From NCBI GenBank assembly GCA_017456805.1, contig JAFTIQ010000013.1:62001-126000 (forward strand): a stretch of 64,000 bases of DNA. Direction: 5' to 3'. Origin of the DNA: Lentisphaeria bacterium (GTDB lineage Bacteria > Verrucomicrobiota > Lentisphaeria > Victivallales > UBA1829). The notes under the pieces are model-generated. The model was not told where the DNA came from and did no database searches. It saw only the letters and a list, made by a program, of their open reading frames with translations. Positions within the stretch are counted from its first letter, which is position 1, and each line of letters starts with the position of its first letter. The translations under genes and the position numbers were made by a program. This document shows, one piece after another, positions 43,608 to 52,299 of the stretch.

Positions 43608-45245
43608 ATGTATTTTCCGTTGAACGAAAAACAGCAGAGCTGGGCTGACAGTGTATTTTCCTCATTGACAATGGAGGAAAAGGTTCTTCAGCTGATTCAC
43701 CCTAATGATAGAAAATGGAACGAATCTGAATGGATCGAAATTCTGGAAAAATATCCTCTTGGCAGTGTGTTCGCCGCAGGAAGAAATCTGGAAGAAATGA
43801 AACGGATCAACCGTACCATTCAGGAACACAGCAAAGTGCCGGTTTTGATTTCAGCAGATATGGAAAACGGAACCAACTTCATCCGGGATACCGGAGTGGA
43901 ATTCCCTGCACAGATGGGGATCACCGCAAGTCAGGTTCCTGAAGCAGCTTATAAAATGGGAAAAATTACTGCCCGGATGAGCCGTGCTGCCGGAGTTCAT
44001 TGGACCTTTTCTCCCGTGATTGACCCCAATCTGAACCCGGAAAACCCCATCACCAATATCCGTTCTCTGGGCGATAATCCCGATCAGATCATTCCCCTGT
44101 TCCAGGATATCATCCGCGGTTTGCAGGAAGATGATCTCATGGCTGCAACCTGCAAACATTTCCCCGGTGACGGTGTGGATAACAGAGACCAGCACATGCT
44201 GGTCAGCGCCAATACTCTGCCCTTTGACCAGTGGATGGAAATTTATGGAAGAATCTGGAAAGCAGCAATTTCCGCAGGAACAAGATCAATCATGTGCGGT
44301 CATATCGCGCTGCCGGATTATCAGGGAATGGCTGATGATATCGACCATGCTTTGCCGGCAACTCTTTCCAGCAAACTGATGACTGACCTGCTGAGAAAAG
44401 AACTCGGATTCCAGGGAGTGATCGTTTCCGATGCCTATCCGATGGTTGGTTTCACCTGTATGTTCCCGGAAAATGAACTTGCATGGAGAAATATCGAAGC
44501 AGGTTCCGATTCCGTGCTCTTCTCCGATCCCCGCAGGGATTTCAAACCGATGATGGAAGCTCTGAAATCCGGAAAACTTTCGGAAGAACGGGTGGAAACA
44601 GCTGCCCGCCGTATCATTGAAATGAAAGCCGCTCTCAACCTGTTTGAAGATGCATTCGGACCAGATCCGGAACCGTCAGAATATACAGAAGCCCATGGTT
44701 TGATCTCCGAAATTTCTGAAAAATCAGTCACGATCCTGCGTCCCTGCGGATTGAACCAGCTTCCCCTTGATCCGGAAAAGGATAAGAAGATCCTGACCGT
44801 TTCTCTGATCCGCAGAGACAATCAGATGCGTTTCATGGATCTGGAAGAAGTTGATCATGAATTGAGACAGCGCGGTTTTGAAGTTGATCACATGACCAAT
44901 CCCGGCGATAAACAGCTGCGGGATGCCATGAAGATCTATGACAAGATTTTCATTAACCTGACGGTTTGCAACCACGGTGCGCAGCAGCTGCGTCTGTCCG
45001 GAAAACCCATGCTTGCATTCTGGCACAGCTTCTTCATGGAAGCTCCCGAAAAGGTTGTTTACACAAGCTTCGGTTCTCCCTATGTCCTTTACGATCACCC
45101 GTATTTTGAGAACTGTACCTGTGTTTACGGAAGCTATCCTGTCTGCCAGAGAAGTGCAGTGCGTTACTGGTGCGGTGAAATCGGGGCTTCCGGGGTTCTT
45201 CCGGTCCGTCCCCAAAAGGCAAAGGTCAAACGCTGGGAATTCTGA
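43608..45245 (+). CDS. Glycoside hydrolase family 3, N-acetylhexosaminidase-like
   Basis: The 545-residue protein has a GH3 TIM-barrel with KHFPGDG (183-189) followed by Asp194 and His196, the KHFPGxGx4DxH dyad typical of NagZ-type beta-N-acetylhexosaminidases, and nucleophile Asp275 in IVSDAYP. A C-terminal alpha/beta domain starts near residue 380. There is no signal peptide, so it acts on sugars inside the cell. NagZ relatives release GlcNAc from cell-wall fragments, and some act as phosphorylases. It shares a transcript with a creatininase-family gene 12 bp downstream. Whether it connects to the NanE-MurQ pathway is a guess. Confidence 0.85.
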   Translation: MYFPLNEKQQSWADSVFSSLTMEEKVLQLIHPNDRKWNESEWIEILEKYPLGSVFAAGRNLEEMKRINRTIQEHSKVPVLISADMENGTNFIRDTGVEFPAQMGITASQVPEAAYKMGKITARMSRAAGVHWTFSPVIDPNLNPENPITNIRSLGDNPDQIIPLFQDIIRGLQEDDLMAATCKHFPGDGVDNRDQHMLVSANTLPFDQWMEIYGRIWKAAISAGTRSIMCGHIALPDYQGMADDIDHALPATLSSKLMTDLLRKELGFQGVIVSDAYPMVGFTCMFPENELAWRNIEAGSDSVLFSDPRRDFKPMMEALKSGKLSEERVETAARRIIEMKAALNLFEDAFGPDPEPSEYTEAHGLISEISEKSVTILRPCGLNQLPLDPEKDKKILTVSLIRRDNQMRFMDLEEVDHELRQRGFEVDHMTNPGDKQLRDAMKIYDKIFINLTVCNHGAQQLRLSGKPMLAFWHSFFMEAPEKVVYTSFGSPYVLYDHPYFENCTCVYGSYPVCQRSAVRYWCGEIGASGVLPVRPQKAKVKRWEF

Positions 45246-45257
45246 GGAGACAAAGAG

Positions 45258-46043
45258 ATGGCTTCATGCAAAATGGCAGAGATGTCTTTGAATGACGTCC
45301 GCGAATATTTGAAAACAAATCAGACGATTGTGTTTCCCTATGGTGTGGTGGAACAGCATGGGTATCATCTGCCCCTTTCTACGGATATCCATAATGCGGA
45401 AATGCTTTCCGAAGTGATTGCGGAAGGTCTGGATTGTATGATTGCACCGACCTTGAATTACTGTTTTTCCGGCGGGATGCTCCCCGGGACGATCAATGTC
45501 AAACCCAATCATTTTTCAGCAGTCGTAACAGATATCATGGAGTCCCTGACGGTTCAGGGATTCCGGAATATCATTATTGTTCCCGGTCATGGGGGCAGTG
45601 AAAGTCTGGAAAATCTGCGGGAATCTCTCCGGATTGCCAAGTGGATGAATCCTTATCTGCATCGGACCAATATCTTTCTGATCACGTTTGAGGATTATTC
45701 TCCGCTGGCGCATCATGCGGTATTTGAAGATCATGATTTCCATTCCGGAAAATTGGAAACTTCCATGATGCTCGCCTACCGTCCGGATTTGGTTCACATG
45801 GAAAAGCTTGCCATGGATCCCCCGGATGTTGCAGAACGTCTGCGTCAGGATCCTGATTCCTATCAGGAAAAGACGTTCCGGACGAAACTGCCGGAAGAGA
45901 TAGCCACAACTGCTCAGCGGGCAGATGTCCGTGTGGGGGTGATGGGGCATCCGGAAGATGCTGATCCGGAATTCGGAAGAGCAGTTCTTCAGGAGCTGCG
46001 TGAAAATCTGGTTCCTGCCTTGAAACAGGCTTTGAATCAGTAA
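45258..46043 (+). CDS. Creatininase-family metallohydrolase
   Basis: The 261-residue protein shows the creatininase family motifs: VFPYGVVEQHGYHLPLSTDI near residue 25, with metal-binding Glu, His and Asp, and IVPGHGGSES near residue 110. Members cleave cyclic amides or amide bonds (creatininase, formamide hydrolases in riboflavin or pterin pathways). The substrate is unknown. GAGGAG precedes the ATG. It follows the GH3 gene closely, suggesting it may process an amide-bearing sugar derivative, which is speculative. Confidence 0.75.
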   Translation: MASCKMAEMSLNDVREYLKTNQTIVFPYGVVEQHGYHLPLSTDIHNAEMLSEVIAEGLDCMIAPTLNYCFSGGMLPGTINVKPNHFSAVVTDIMESLTVQGFRNIIIVPGHGGSESLENLRESLRIAKWMNPYLHRTNIFLITFEDYSPLAHHAVFEDHDFHSGKLETSMMLAYRPDLVHMEKLAMDPPDVAERLRQDPDSYQEKTFRTKLPEEIATTAQRADVRVGVMGHPEDADPEFGRAVLQELRENLVPALKQALNQ

Positions 46044-46059
46044 AAAACGTTAAAAAATA

Positions 46060-46102
46060 AACGCCTTCCCAATCATATTTTCATATTATTGGCGGAGGCG
46101 TT
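46060..46102. terminator. Possible bidirectional terminator
   Basis: AACGCCT (46060-46066) with AGGCGTT (46096-46102), extended by CCAAT/ATTGG pairing, forms an imperfect stem in the convergent gap between the creatininase and oxidoreductase genes. The T content beyond the stem is modest. Confidence 0.4.
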
Positions 46103-46206
46103 GTTCTTGTTCAGAATTTTTTCCCGCCAGCAGGGTATTCTTTCAAAACTCCGGCTTTGTCGGGAAACTCTTTTCTTTCACTTGACCCGTATCTTTGGAT
46201 AAGGGA

Positions 46207-47205
46207 TCAGTTTTCGTCTGCAAGTTTCTGCAGTTGCAATGTCTGACGGGCACGTTTCAGGATGAGTTTTGTATTCATTTCCGCTTCTTTTCCATCGAGT
46301 TCCATTTGGAACCAATCCAGATAACGGGGACCGTTATAGGGTTCTGCTGAGAACTTGCGGGGTTCTGCTTCTCCATTGATCCACGCGGTCATATCGTTGC
46401 TGATGCAGTTGAATTCCAGAACGCCTTTTGTTCCCCAGACAGTGAATCTCCAGTAATGTGGCATTTTGTATCCATGAGAATCCGGCTGAGCATAAGAGAC
46501 ATCTCCGAGGATTCCGCATCCGTTTTCCATGACGAGCATGAACTGCGCTGCATCATTGAAGCAGTCACAGCCGGAATCAAATGCTTTCCAGGTGCGGGCA
46601 GCAGCAAATTTCGTGATTTCCATTCCTGTCATCCAGGGGATGAAATCCATTGCATGAATGGCGATATCGTTGATGGTTCCACCGTGTTTTCCGGGTTCAA
46701 AATACCAATGGGGACGGGAATCTTTCATAAGAGGATGCTGTCCGCCGAACTGAATTTGAGTGATTTCTCCCAATTCTCCTGCGAGGATCATTTTCCGGGC
46801 TGTGGTGAAGGGATCGTATGTCCGGAGATCCAGCATACAGCCGATGGAAAGACGTTTTTCGGAAGAAATTCTTTCAATTTCATCCAGTTCTGCCAGAGAG
46901 GTACAGAGCGGTTTGTCTGCGATCACATGTTTGCCGGCATTCAGGGCTGCCAGAATCACAGAACCGCGTTTTCCGTAATAGTCACCGGTGGCAATGATCT
47001 GACAATCCACTTCTTTCAGCATTGTTTCCAGGGAATGATAGATGGGGATATTCAGACCGGGGCGTGCTGCCAGAAATGCTTCCAGTGCTTCCTGATTTTC
47101 CTCGCAGATTCCGGTTATTTCGAATGCTTCAGAGTCCAATGCAGCCTGAAAAAGTCCATTGATGTGTCCATGCCGCAATCCGGCAAATGCTATTTTTCTG
47201 CTCAT
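46207..47205 (-). CDS. Gfo/Idh/MocA-family oxidoreductase
   Basis: The 332-residue protein has an N-terminal Rossmann fold (KIAFAGLRHGHI at residues 4-15, weakly like GxGxxG), ATGDYYGKRG and the conserved dipeptide HVIADKPL near 95, then an alpha/beta domain with GGTINDIAIHAMDFIPWM. Such enzymes oxidise or isomerise sugars and polyols with NAD(P). The substrate is not evident. The ATG at 47205 has AAAAGG at proper spacing, unlike the one 6 bp earlier. It stands alone with its own promoter. Confidence 0.82.
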   Translation of the reverse strand: MSRKIAFAGLRHGHINGLFQAALDSEAFEITGICEENQEALEAFLAARPGLNIPIYHSLETMLKEVDCQIIATGDYYGKRGSVILAALNAGKHVIADKPLCTSLAELDEIERISSEKRLSIGCMLDLRTYDPFTTARKMILAGELGEITQIQFGGQHPLMKDSRPHWYFEPGKHGGTINDIAIHAMDFIPWMTGMEITKFAAARTWKAFDSGCDCFNDAAQFMLVMENGCGILGDVSYAQPDSHGYKMPHYWRFTVWGTKGVLEFNCISNDMTAWINGEAEPRKFSAEPYNGPRYLDWFQMELDGKEAEMNTKLILKRARQTLQLQKLADEN

Positions 47206-47550
47206 ATTCATACCTTTTTGTTTGATTTATGATTTTTAACCGGAATCCGGATATTTTCTTAATATACATCTGCCAATATTGTTTTCAAATAACATATTTT
47301 AGAAAAAAACTCTTTTTCATATCTTTTTTGATCATACCGGATGGATTGATGGGGGGACTTTCCTGAAAATAAAAATACCCGGACTTTTTCAAGTTCAGAT
47401 AGAAAGAAAATCTGTTCGGTATCTTCTTTTTGGAGCCCGGAGGATGAAAGAACTATCATTCCCCGGAATTGTCCAGAGAAAATTGAAAGGAGGTAAAACC
47501 AAACACAAAAAGTCATCGAAACACACAAACAATTTTAACAGGAGAAAACA
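47206..47550. other. Divergent region upstream of the PTPS-like gene
   Basis: The left part carries the oxidoreductase promoter (47261-47288). From about 47390 the plus strand is less AT-rich and holds a hairpin, CCGG (47437-47440) and GGATGA (47442-47447) pairing with TCATTCC (47456-47462) and CCGG (47463-47466). It may be a leader element of the PTPS-like gene at 47551. I recognise no known riboswitch class. A strong AGGAGG-like tract at 47489-47495 is too far upstream to be the start site of that gene. Confidence 0.35.
47261..47288 (-). promoter_or_regulatory. Promoter of the Gfo/Idh/MocA gene
   Basis: On the minus strand TTGAAA (47288-47283) and TATATT (47266-47261) are 16 bp apart, about 55 bp before the start codon. 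Confidence 0.6.
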
Positions 47551-48129
47551 ATGAGATCTCAAACAACATTTCACATTCAGTATGCACACCGGTTCTACAA
47601 TTTCAAGGGAGAAGCCCAGTATCTGCATGGTCACACTGGAACGCTTACCATTGAGGTGGAGGATTCCATCAACTGCGGAGTGAATATGGTTTTCCCATGC
47701 AACGAAATCAAAAAAACGGCATGGAACATCATTCAGAATTTTGATCATGCCCTGATCCTCCGGAAAGATGATCCCATTCTTCCCATGATTCTTGAAGTTT
47801 ACGAAAAACAAGGGATCCGGAATGGCGCGCCCACCAATACGATGTGTGGTCCGGCATTTGATACCGAACTTGCAAAAGCATATCCGGAATGCCGTCTGGT
47901 GGTTACAAAAGAGACTATGACGGTGGAAGGAATGATCAAAATTGTATATGATCTGCTGAAGGATAAGCTGAAAATTGCAAAGATTTCCTTTACCAGCGGT
48001 GATAATGCCGGAAGTCAGGAATATCATCCGGAAGGATCCCTTGACCGCTGTCCATGCTGCGGGATCACGCTGGATAAAAACGGAGTCTGTCCAAAGTGCG
48101 GTTACCGGAAAAGCTGTAAAATGGATTAA
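47551..48129 (+). CDS. PTPS/QueD-fold protein with C-terminal zinc ribbon, catalytic Cys absent
   Basis: The 192-residue protein has the 6-pyruvoyltetrahydropterin synthase fold: zinc ligands His13, His26 and His28 (AHRF, LHGHTG), Asp65-His66 (FDHAL) and Glu126 (TVEG). QueD and PTPS enzymes have a Cys four residues before the HGH; here residue 22 is Ala. A zinc ribbon follows, with Cys167, Cys169, Cys170, Cys180, Cys183 and Cys189. The loss of Cys argues against plain QueD chemistry; PTPS-III types use Glu instead, so a different pterin reaction or a non-enzymatic role is possible. AGGAGA precedes the ATG, and a strong terminator follows. Confidence 0.75.
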   Translation: MRSQTTFHIQYAHRFYNFKGEAQYLHGHTGTLTIEVEDSINCGVNMVFPCNEIKKTAWNIIQNFDHALILRKDDPILPMILEVYEKQGIRNGAPTNTMCGPAFDTELAKAYPECRLVVTKETMTVEGMIKIVYDLLKDKLKIAKISFTSGDNAGSQEYHPEGSLDRCPCCGITLDKNGVCPKCGYRKSCKMD

Positions 48130-48139
48130 GGCCTATTGT

Positions 48140-48167
48140 GACAATCCCCCCCCGGATTGTCTTTTTT
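48140..48167 (+). terminator. Terminator of the PTPS-like gene
   Basis: GACAATCC (48140-48147) and GGATTGTC (48154-48161) form an 8-bp stem around a C6 loop, followed by six T residues. It starts 11 bp after the stop codon. Confidence 0.9.
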
Positions 48168-48215
48168 GGTATGCACGAAAAGTAAATGCACATGCCAAGC
48201 TTATCATCAATGTCG

Positions 48216-48270
48216 GCAAAATTGCTGTTGCCGTTCACCAACATATTCACATTCATTTCAGCAATTTTGC
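48216..48270. repeat. 12-bp perfect inverted repeat with palindromic arms
   Basis: GCAAAATTGCTG (48216-48227) and CAGCAATTTTGC (48259-48270) are perfectly complementary around 31 bases. Each arm itself contains GCAA-N2-TTGC, an operator-like palindrome. It lies between the terminator and the SGNH gene promoter, with no gene it obviously serves. Confidence 0.7.
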
Positions 48271-48344
48271 TGTGAGAAAACTCTTTATTTCTTCCATTCC
48301 AATACCGGATTTTGAGCGCCGATTAAAAAAATCCGTCTTTTGAA

Positions 48345-48373
48345 TTGATTTTTTCATTATCTTGTGCTATTTT
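48345..48373 (+). promoter_or_regulatory. Promoter upstream of leader copy B
   Basis: TTGATT (48345-48350) and TATTTT (48368-48373) are 17 bp apart. Transcription would begin near 48380, so the conserved leader from 48391 would lie at the 5' end of the RNA. Confidence 0.5.
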
Positions 48374-48390
48374 AATCATTGAAGAAGAGA

Positions 48391-48550
48391 TTTCAAACGT
48401 CTCTAAAAATGTCAGAAAATTTTTGTTGCGACCTGCAAAAGGGTATGTTTTCGGATGTTTCTTTTTGAGCACCACACTCAAACACCCCTTGCAAACTTAT
48501 CAACAATCTTTTTTCTGTCAAGTTTTACCAGACGTTTGAAGTTACCTCTA
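48391..48550 (+). ncRNA. Candidate structured leader RNA, copy B
   Basis: The sequence corresponds to the leader at 8446-8612. Shared parts are TTTCAAA at the 5' end, a hairpin TTGC (48426-48429) with GCAA (48435-48438), and the 28 bases at 48523-48550 (24 identical). A private hairpin, TTTGAG (48464-48469) with CTCAAA (48477-48482), occupies the middle, where the other copy has GC-rich pairings. TCTG (48514-48517) can pair with CAGA (48529-48532) before the conserved tail. It ends 35 bp before the ATG at 48586. Confidence 0.5.
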
Positions 48551-48585
48551 TGGAAAACAAAACGTATAAAGAAGGAAATATTCTC

Positions 48586-49255
48586 ATGAAAAAAAATCGT
48601 ATCTGTTTTGCTTATGTTTTTTCTCTTTCTGACCGGATTTTCCGGTGAAAATGCGCCTGCAGTTTCTATCCTTGGAGACAGTTACTCAACGTTTCGGGGG
48701 AGCATCCCGAAGGGGAATGCCATCTGGTATCCCAATAAAAATAATGATGTCAAAAAAGTGGAAGACTGCTGGTGGGCTCTTGTGATCAAAGCCATCGGCG
48801 GAAAACTGGAAAAAAATGAATCATGGAGCGGTTCAACGATTTGCAATACCGGATACAAAAAAGGCAATTTCAGTAAATTCAGTTTTGTTACCCGGGCGAA
48901 TCGTCTTGGAAATCCCGATTTGATCCTGATTTTCGGTGCGACCAATGACAGTTGGGCAAATTCTCCCATTGGCGAATACAAATGGTCAAACTGGACAGAG
49001 AAAGATCTTTTTTCATTCCGTCCGGCAATGGCGAAAATGTTATATGATATCAAAAAACAGTATCCCAAGGCGAAAGTCTTTTTCATTCTCAACGACAAGC
49101 TGAAACCGGTTATCAATGATTCTGTGCATGAGATATGCAAATATTATCAGATCCGCTGTATTGATCTGGTAGATATTGACAAGCAGAGCGGACATCCTTC
49201 CATGAAAGGTATGAAAGAGATTGCCGATCAGGTCTTGAAAGTGATCAGCAAGTAA
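48586..49255 (+). CDS. Secreted SGNH/GDSL hydrolase, signal peptide broken by an A8 run
   Basis: Read from a downstream TTG at 48608 this gives a 215-residue SGNH hydrolase: ILGDSYS (block I nucleophile Ser), FGATND (block III, GxND), and SGHPSMKG with the catalytic His near the end. Such enzymes deacylate carbohydrates or lipids. Upstream, ATG at 48586 with AAGGAAA is the natural start, but its frame ends after 20 codons (TGA at 48646). Eight A residues (48589-48596) follow the ATG; with seven, the frame would give MKKIVSVLLMFFLFLTGFSG, a perfect signal peptide joined to the enzyme. Slippage, phase variation or a sequence error could explain this. The upstream leader is conserved with another gene. 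Confidence 0.7.
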
Positions 49256-49279
49256 AAAAATATAAGAAGGAGATGAATG

Positions 49280-49831
49280 ATGAAAAAAATGCTGCTCCTT
49301 CTTGTCGCTGTGCTGTTCTGCTGCGGCTGCAATACTTCTCCTTTTCCGAAAAACTTCCATCAGGTCAACGGAACGCTTTACCGTTCCAATCAGCCCGATA
49401 CGGGTGAATTGGAATATCTCTATACCGTCAAAGGCATCCGGAGCGTGCTGAATTTGCGGGAGAATAACAGCGATAAAGGAAAAGTCGAAGCCGTCAACCG
49501 TAAATGGAAAAATGCCATTACGTTATACGAGATCCCCCTTGATACCGGAAAGATCACGGAGGCTGATCTCTATAAAATTCTGACCGTTATCCGGGATGCT
49601 CCGAAACCGCTTTTGATTCATTGCTGGCATGGCAGTGACCGGACCGGGTGTGCCGTAGCCGCCAGCCGGATCGTTTTTGAAAACTGGAGCGTGGAAGATG
49701 CCATCGCCGAATTGATGAAACCTGAGTATGGTCATCATAAAAGGATCTACACAAATATTCCGGAGCTTCTGCGGAAAGCTGACTGGAAAAAAATCAAGGC
49801 AGCAATCCTGCAGAATGGGAAACCGGAATAA
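49280..49831 (+). CDS. Lipoprotein dual-specificity/tyrosine-type phosphatase
   Basis: A 183-residue protein with a lipoprotein signal ending at CCGC (MLLLLVAVLFCCGC) and a protein tyrosine phosphatase-like domain. The P-loop is HCWHGSDRTG (HCX5R with nucleophile Cys), and an Asp lies upstream in IPLDTGKI as possible general acid. Bacterial periplasmic members act on phosphoproteins, phosphoinositides or inositol phosphates such as phytate. ATG at 49280 is preferred for its 7-bp spacing from AAGGAG. It begins 24 bp after the SGNH gene and is probably cotranscribed. Confidence 0.8.
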   Translation: MKKMLLLLVAVLFCCGCNTSPFPKNFHQVNGTLYRSNQPDTGELEYLYTVKGIRSVLNLRENNSDKGKVEAVNRKWKNAITLYEIPLDTGKITEADLYKILTVIRDAPKPLLIHCWHGSDRTGCAVAASRIVFENWSVEDAIAELMKPEYGHHKRIYTNIPELLRKADWKKIKAAILQNGKPE

Positions 49832-49875
49832 AAATAACTCCCGGAACCCGGAAGAAACTGTGATAACCGGACAAA

Positions 49876-52299
49876 TTATTCCGGGGAACAGCTTCCGGTC
49901 GGGGCAGTTATTTCAAATGCATTGATCCTTACATTGCTGTGAAGTCCCGCATCGGGGGCAGGGGAATCTTCATCGAAACGCTCTGTCCGGAAACAGGGAC
50001 CAAGCGTGTTCGTCAATTCCAGACGCAATGTATTTTTCTTTGCAAGCAGACCTGCCGGAATATCAAAACGGTAGGGCGGCGCAATGCAGATCCCGATTTC
50101 TTCGCCGTTCAAATAACAGACGATGCTGTCATCTTTTTGTTCGGGAAGATACACTTCCGCCAGGGCGGGGATCTCCTCCAGCGCAAATTCCAGCGAATAT
50201 GCCGCAGTTCCGCTGAAGGAACTGTCCGGACGCCGTTTTTCTTCCGTTTGCGGGGAATCCCACGGAGAGCAAGTGCAGCGGAAGGAACATTCCTCCGCAC
50301 TGAAAATTTCCTTTGAATCGACAGGACGATCCAACACTGCATTTTTCTGAGCTTCAGTGGTCAGGATCAGAGATTCATTGCCAAGCAGCCGCAATTTTTT
50401 ACCGACCAGACGTTTGACCGTTCCTGATACGGGTTCTACTGTAAAGTATTCAGCTTCCGGCAGGGAGAGTTCCGTTTCTATTACGGATTCGCCCTCATTG
50501 ACAAGATACCACACATCGATGCTGTTTTTCTGATAATGGAAGCATCTCAGGAACGGGCTGTTTCCGGAACAGGGAAGGAAATCCGCCCCTGCCTGTTTCA
50601 AACGGTCAGCCAGCCCGGGAAGGTTTTCCGCATTCACCCGGAAAAGTTTGATGCCTGACCGATCCAATTCAGAGAGCTTTGTCTGCATGTGTGCGGGTAG
50701 AGAATCAAAATCCGCTGCCGCGATACATTTGATCCGGGCATCTCCGAGTTTCAGGATCCCGTTTTCCGGTTCGGCATGTTCCAGAGAATCAAAGGGAACA
50801 GTCAATGCCCCGATCTGAGCGTGGGAAAGATGCTGAAGGATCTGTTCGTTAGGCAGACATTCTCCATTCCGCCATTCGGCTTCTGCATGATAAAGAACTG
50901 CCGTGTTTGCCGCATTTCTTCCGTTTGAAAATGTTTTGCACAGCCTTTGTGCATAATCGGCCCAGACGTGAAAATGTTTCCATTGCGGATTTTTGCCGTG
51001 AGCATAAAAATGCGGCGGGCAATCGGGATCCGGGAACTCTTTCGGGGAAAACGCATGAGGGACAAGACGGTTGATCCCGCTGACCACTGCAAGGTCAGTA
51101 TGCCATTTCATGCGTGTCAAACCTTCTGCCCAGCCGTATGCACCGAAGATTTCACAGAACGCAGGAGTCCGGCTCAATGTGCCTGCACTCCCGCCCAGAT
51201 TCATCAGACTCCAATGATAGAATTCGGAATTATATTTTCCGAAGACAGAGGTCAGCGTTCCGGAGGTATGCCCCTGCCGGTTCTGTCCGAGGACGGTATC
51301 CACGCCTGCCCATGATTGCCCCTGCATGGAACGGAAGAAATGTCCGTTTCCATATCCGAGTCTGCAATGGGAGCCGTTATCCTCGATCACATGCCCGATA
51401 TACATCAAGCCGTTTTCTTTGCAGAAAGCTCCGATCTGACGCGGAAATGCGGCGGAATAGAGTTCGGAAATTTCATTCATAAAGCGGTAACGGGCGTTTT
51501 TGTTCCGTTCCGGCTGATCACTTTCCAGAGAAAGGAACGGGAGTTCTTCCAAATACAGTTCTTCGGAATAGGGCAGGGACATTTCTGTTTTTCCGAGAAT
51601 TGCAAGGTAGGTGGAAAGATTTGCGATTCGCGGTTCATCGCTGAAAAAGCCGACAAAGCTCTTCCCGATGTGGCGTTTCAACTCTTCCGTATGTCTGCGG
51701 TAAATGACATCAATATAGCATTTTACTGCGTCTTTTGAGATCATGTGAATATAGTTTTTCGTATGATTCTCCCCGCCGTTTCTTGTAATGACCCAGACGT
51801 TGAGGATCCAGTTGCCCGGGGGAAGATCCACTTCTCCTCCTGCGGATGGCAATTCAACCATTCCGTCAGCAGAGAATGTTTTTCCATCTTTGGTTTTCAG
51901 CAGCCAGACTTTACGGACTGAGCGGTCGCCCTCTGCCAGAAACTCTTCCGGGACGAAACGGAATGTTCCGCCCGGATGAGAGAAGGTTCTGTTTTTCATT
52001 TCCAGCAGAAGACGTAAATGTTCCGGATATTTTTCTGCAATGATCCCGTCGGCATAACCGCTGGGGAAATGACTGTCATCGAAAAGCATGACCTTCATGT
52101 TCAGTTCTTCTGCAAGATCCATCAGGAAATGGAGCGTTTCCCACCAGGAGGGACCCATATAGTCGGGGAACGGTCTGGATTCCAGGATAAAACCGCGCAA
52201 ACCTGCCTGATGCATTGCACGAACTTCCTGTTCCAGCACCGGAAGCGGTTCTCCATGCAGCCAGAATAAAGGAAAAATATACGGTATTTCTGAGTTCAT
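49876..52299 (-). CDS. GH106-like glycoside hydrolase (alpha-L-rhamnosidase-type), cytoplasmic
   Basis: The 807-residue protein starts with PLFWLHGEP and a TIM-barrel opening like GH106 (QEVRAMHQAGLRGFILESRP), then MLFDDSHFPSG and GFFSDEPRI with candidate catalytic acids. C-terminal beta domains include NGEEIGICIAPPYRFDIPAG, as in galactose-binding-like folds. There is no signal peptide, so the substrate must be imported or the call is of a cytoplasmic enzyme. GH106 members remove rhamnose from plant glycans; assignment here is by pattern only. The start overlaps the stop of the ARH-like gene by 4 bp. It ends the minus-strand glycan locus. Confidence 0.65.
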   Translation of the reverse strand: MNSEIPYIFPLFWLHGEPLPVLEQEVRAMHQAGLRGFILESRPFPDYMGPSWWETLHFLMDLAEELNMKVMLFDDSHFPSGYADGIIAEKYPEHLRLLLEMKNRTFSHPGGTFRFVPEEFLAEGDRSVRKVWLLKTKDGKTFSADGMVELPSAGGEVDLPPGNWILNVWVITRNGGENHTKNYIHMISKDAVKCYIDVIYRRHTEELKRHIGKSFVGFFSDEPRIANLSTYLAILGKTEMSLPYSEELYLEELPFLSLESDQPERNKNARYRFMNEISELYSAAFPRQIGAFCKENGLMYIGHVIEDNGSHCRLGYGNGHFFRSMQGQSWAGVDTVLGQNRQGHTSGTLTSVFGKYNSEFYHWSLMNLGGSAGTLSRTPAFCEIFGAYGWAEGLTRMKWHTDLAVVSGINRLVPHAFSPKEFPDPDCPPHFYAHGKNPQWKHFHVWADYAQRLCKTFSNGRNAANTAVLYHAEAEWRNGECLPNEQILQHLSHAQIGALTVPFDSLEHAEPENGILKLGDARIKCIAAADFDSLPAHMQTKLSELDRSGIKLFRVNAENLPGLADRLKQAGADFLPCSGNSPFLRCFHYQKNSIDVWYLVNEGESVIETELSLPEAEYFTVEPVSGTVKRLVGKKLRLLGNESLILTTEAQKNAVLDRPVDSKEIFSAEECSFRCTCSPWDSPQTEEKRRPDSSFSGTAAYSLEFALEEIPALAEVYLPEQKDDSIVCYLNGEEIGICIAPPYRFDIPAGLLAKKNTLRLELTNTLGPCFRTERFDEDSPAPDAGLHSNVRINAFEITAPTGSCSPE

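Larger units (their letters stand above)
48130..48585. other. Intergenic region with terminator, inverted repeat, promoter and leader
   Basis: There is no gene. From left to right: a strong terminator (48140-48167), a 12-bp perfect inverted repeat (48216-48227 and 48259-48270), a plus-strand promoter (48345-48373), and the conserved leader (48391-48550) ahead of the SGNH hydrolase start. Confidence 0.6.
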
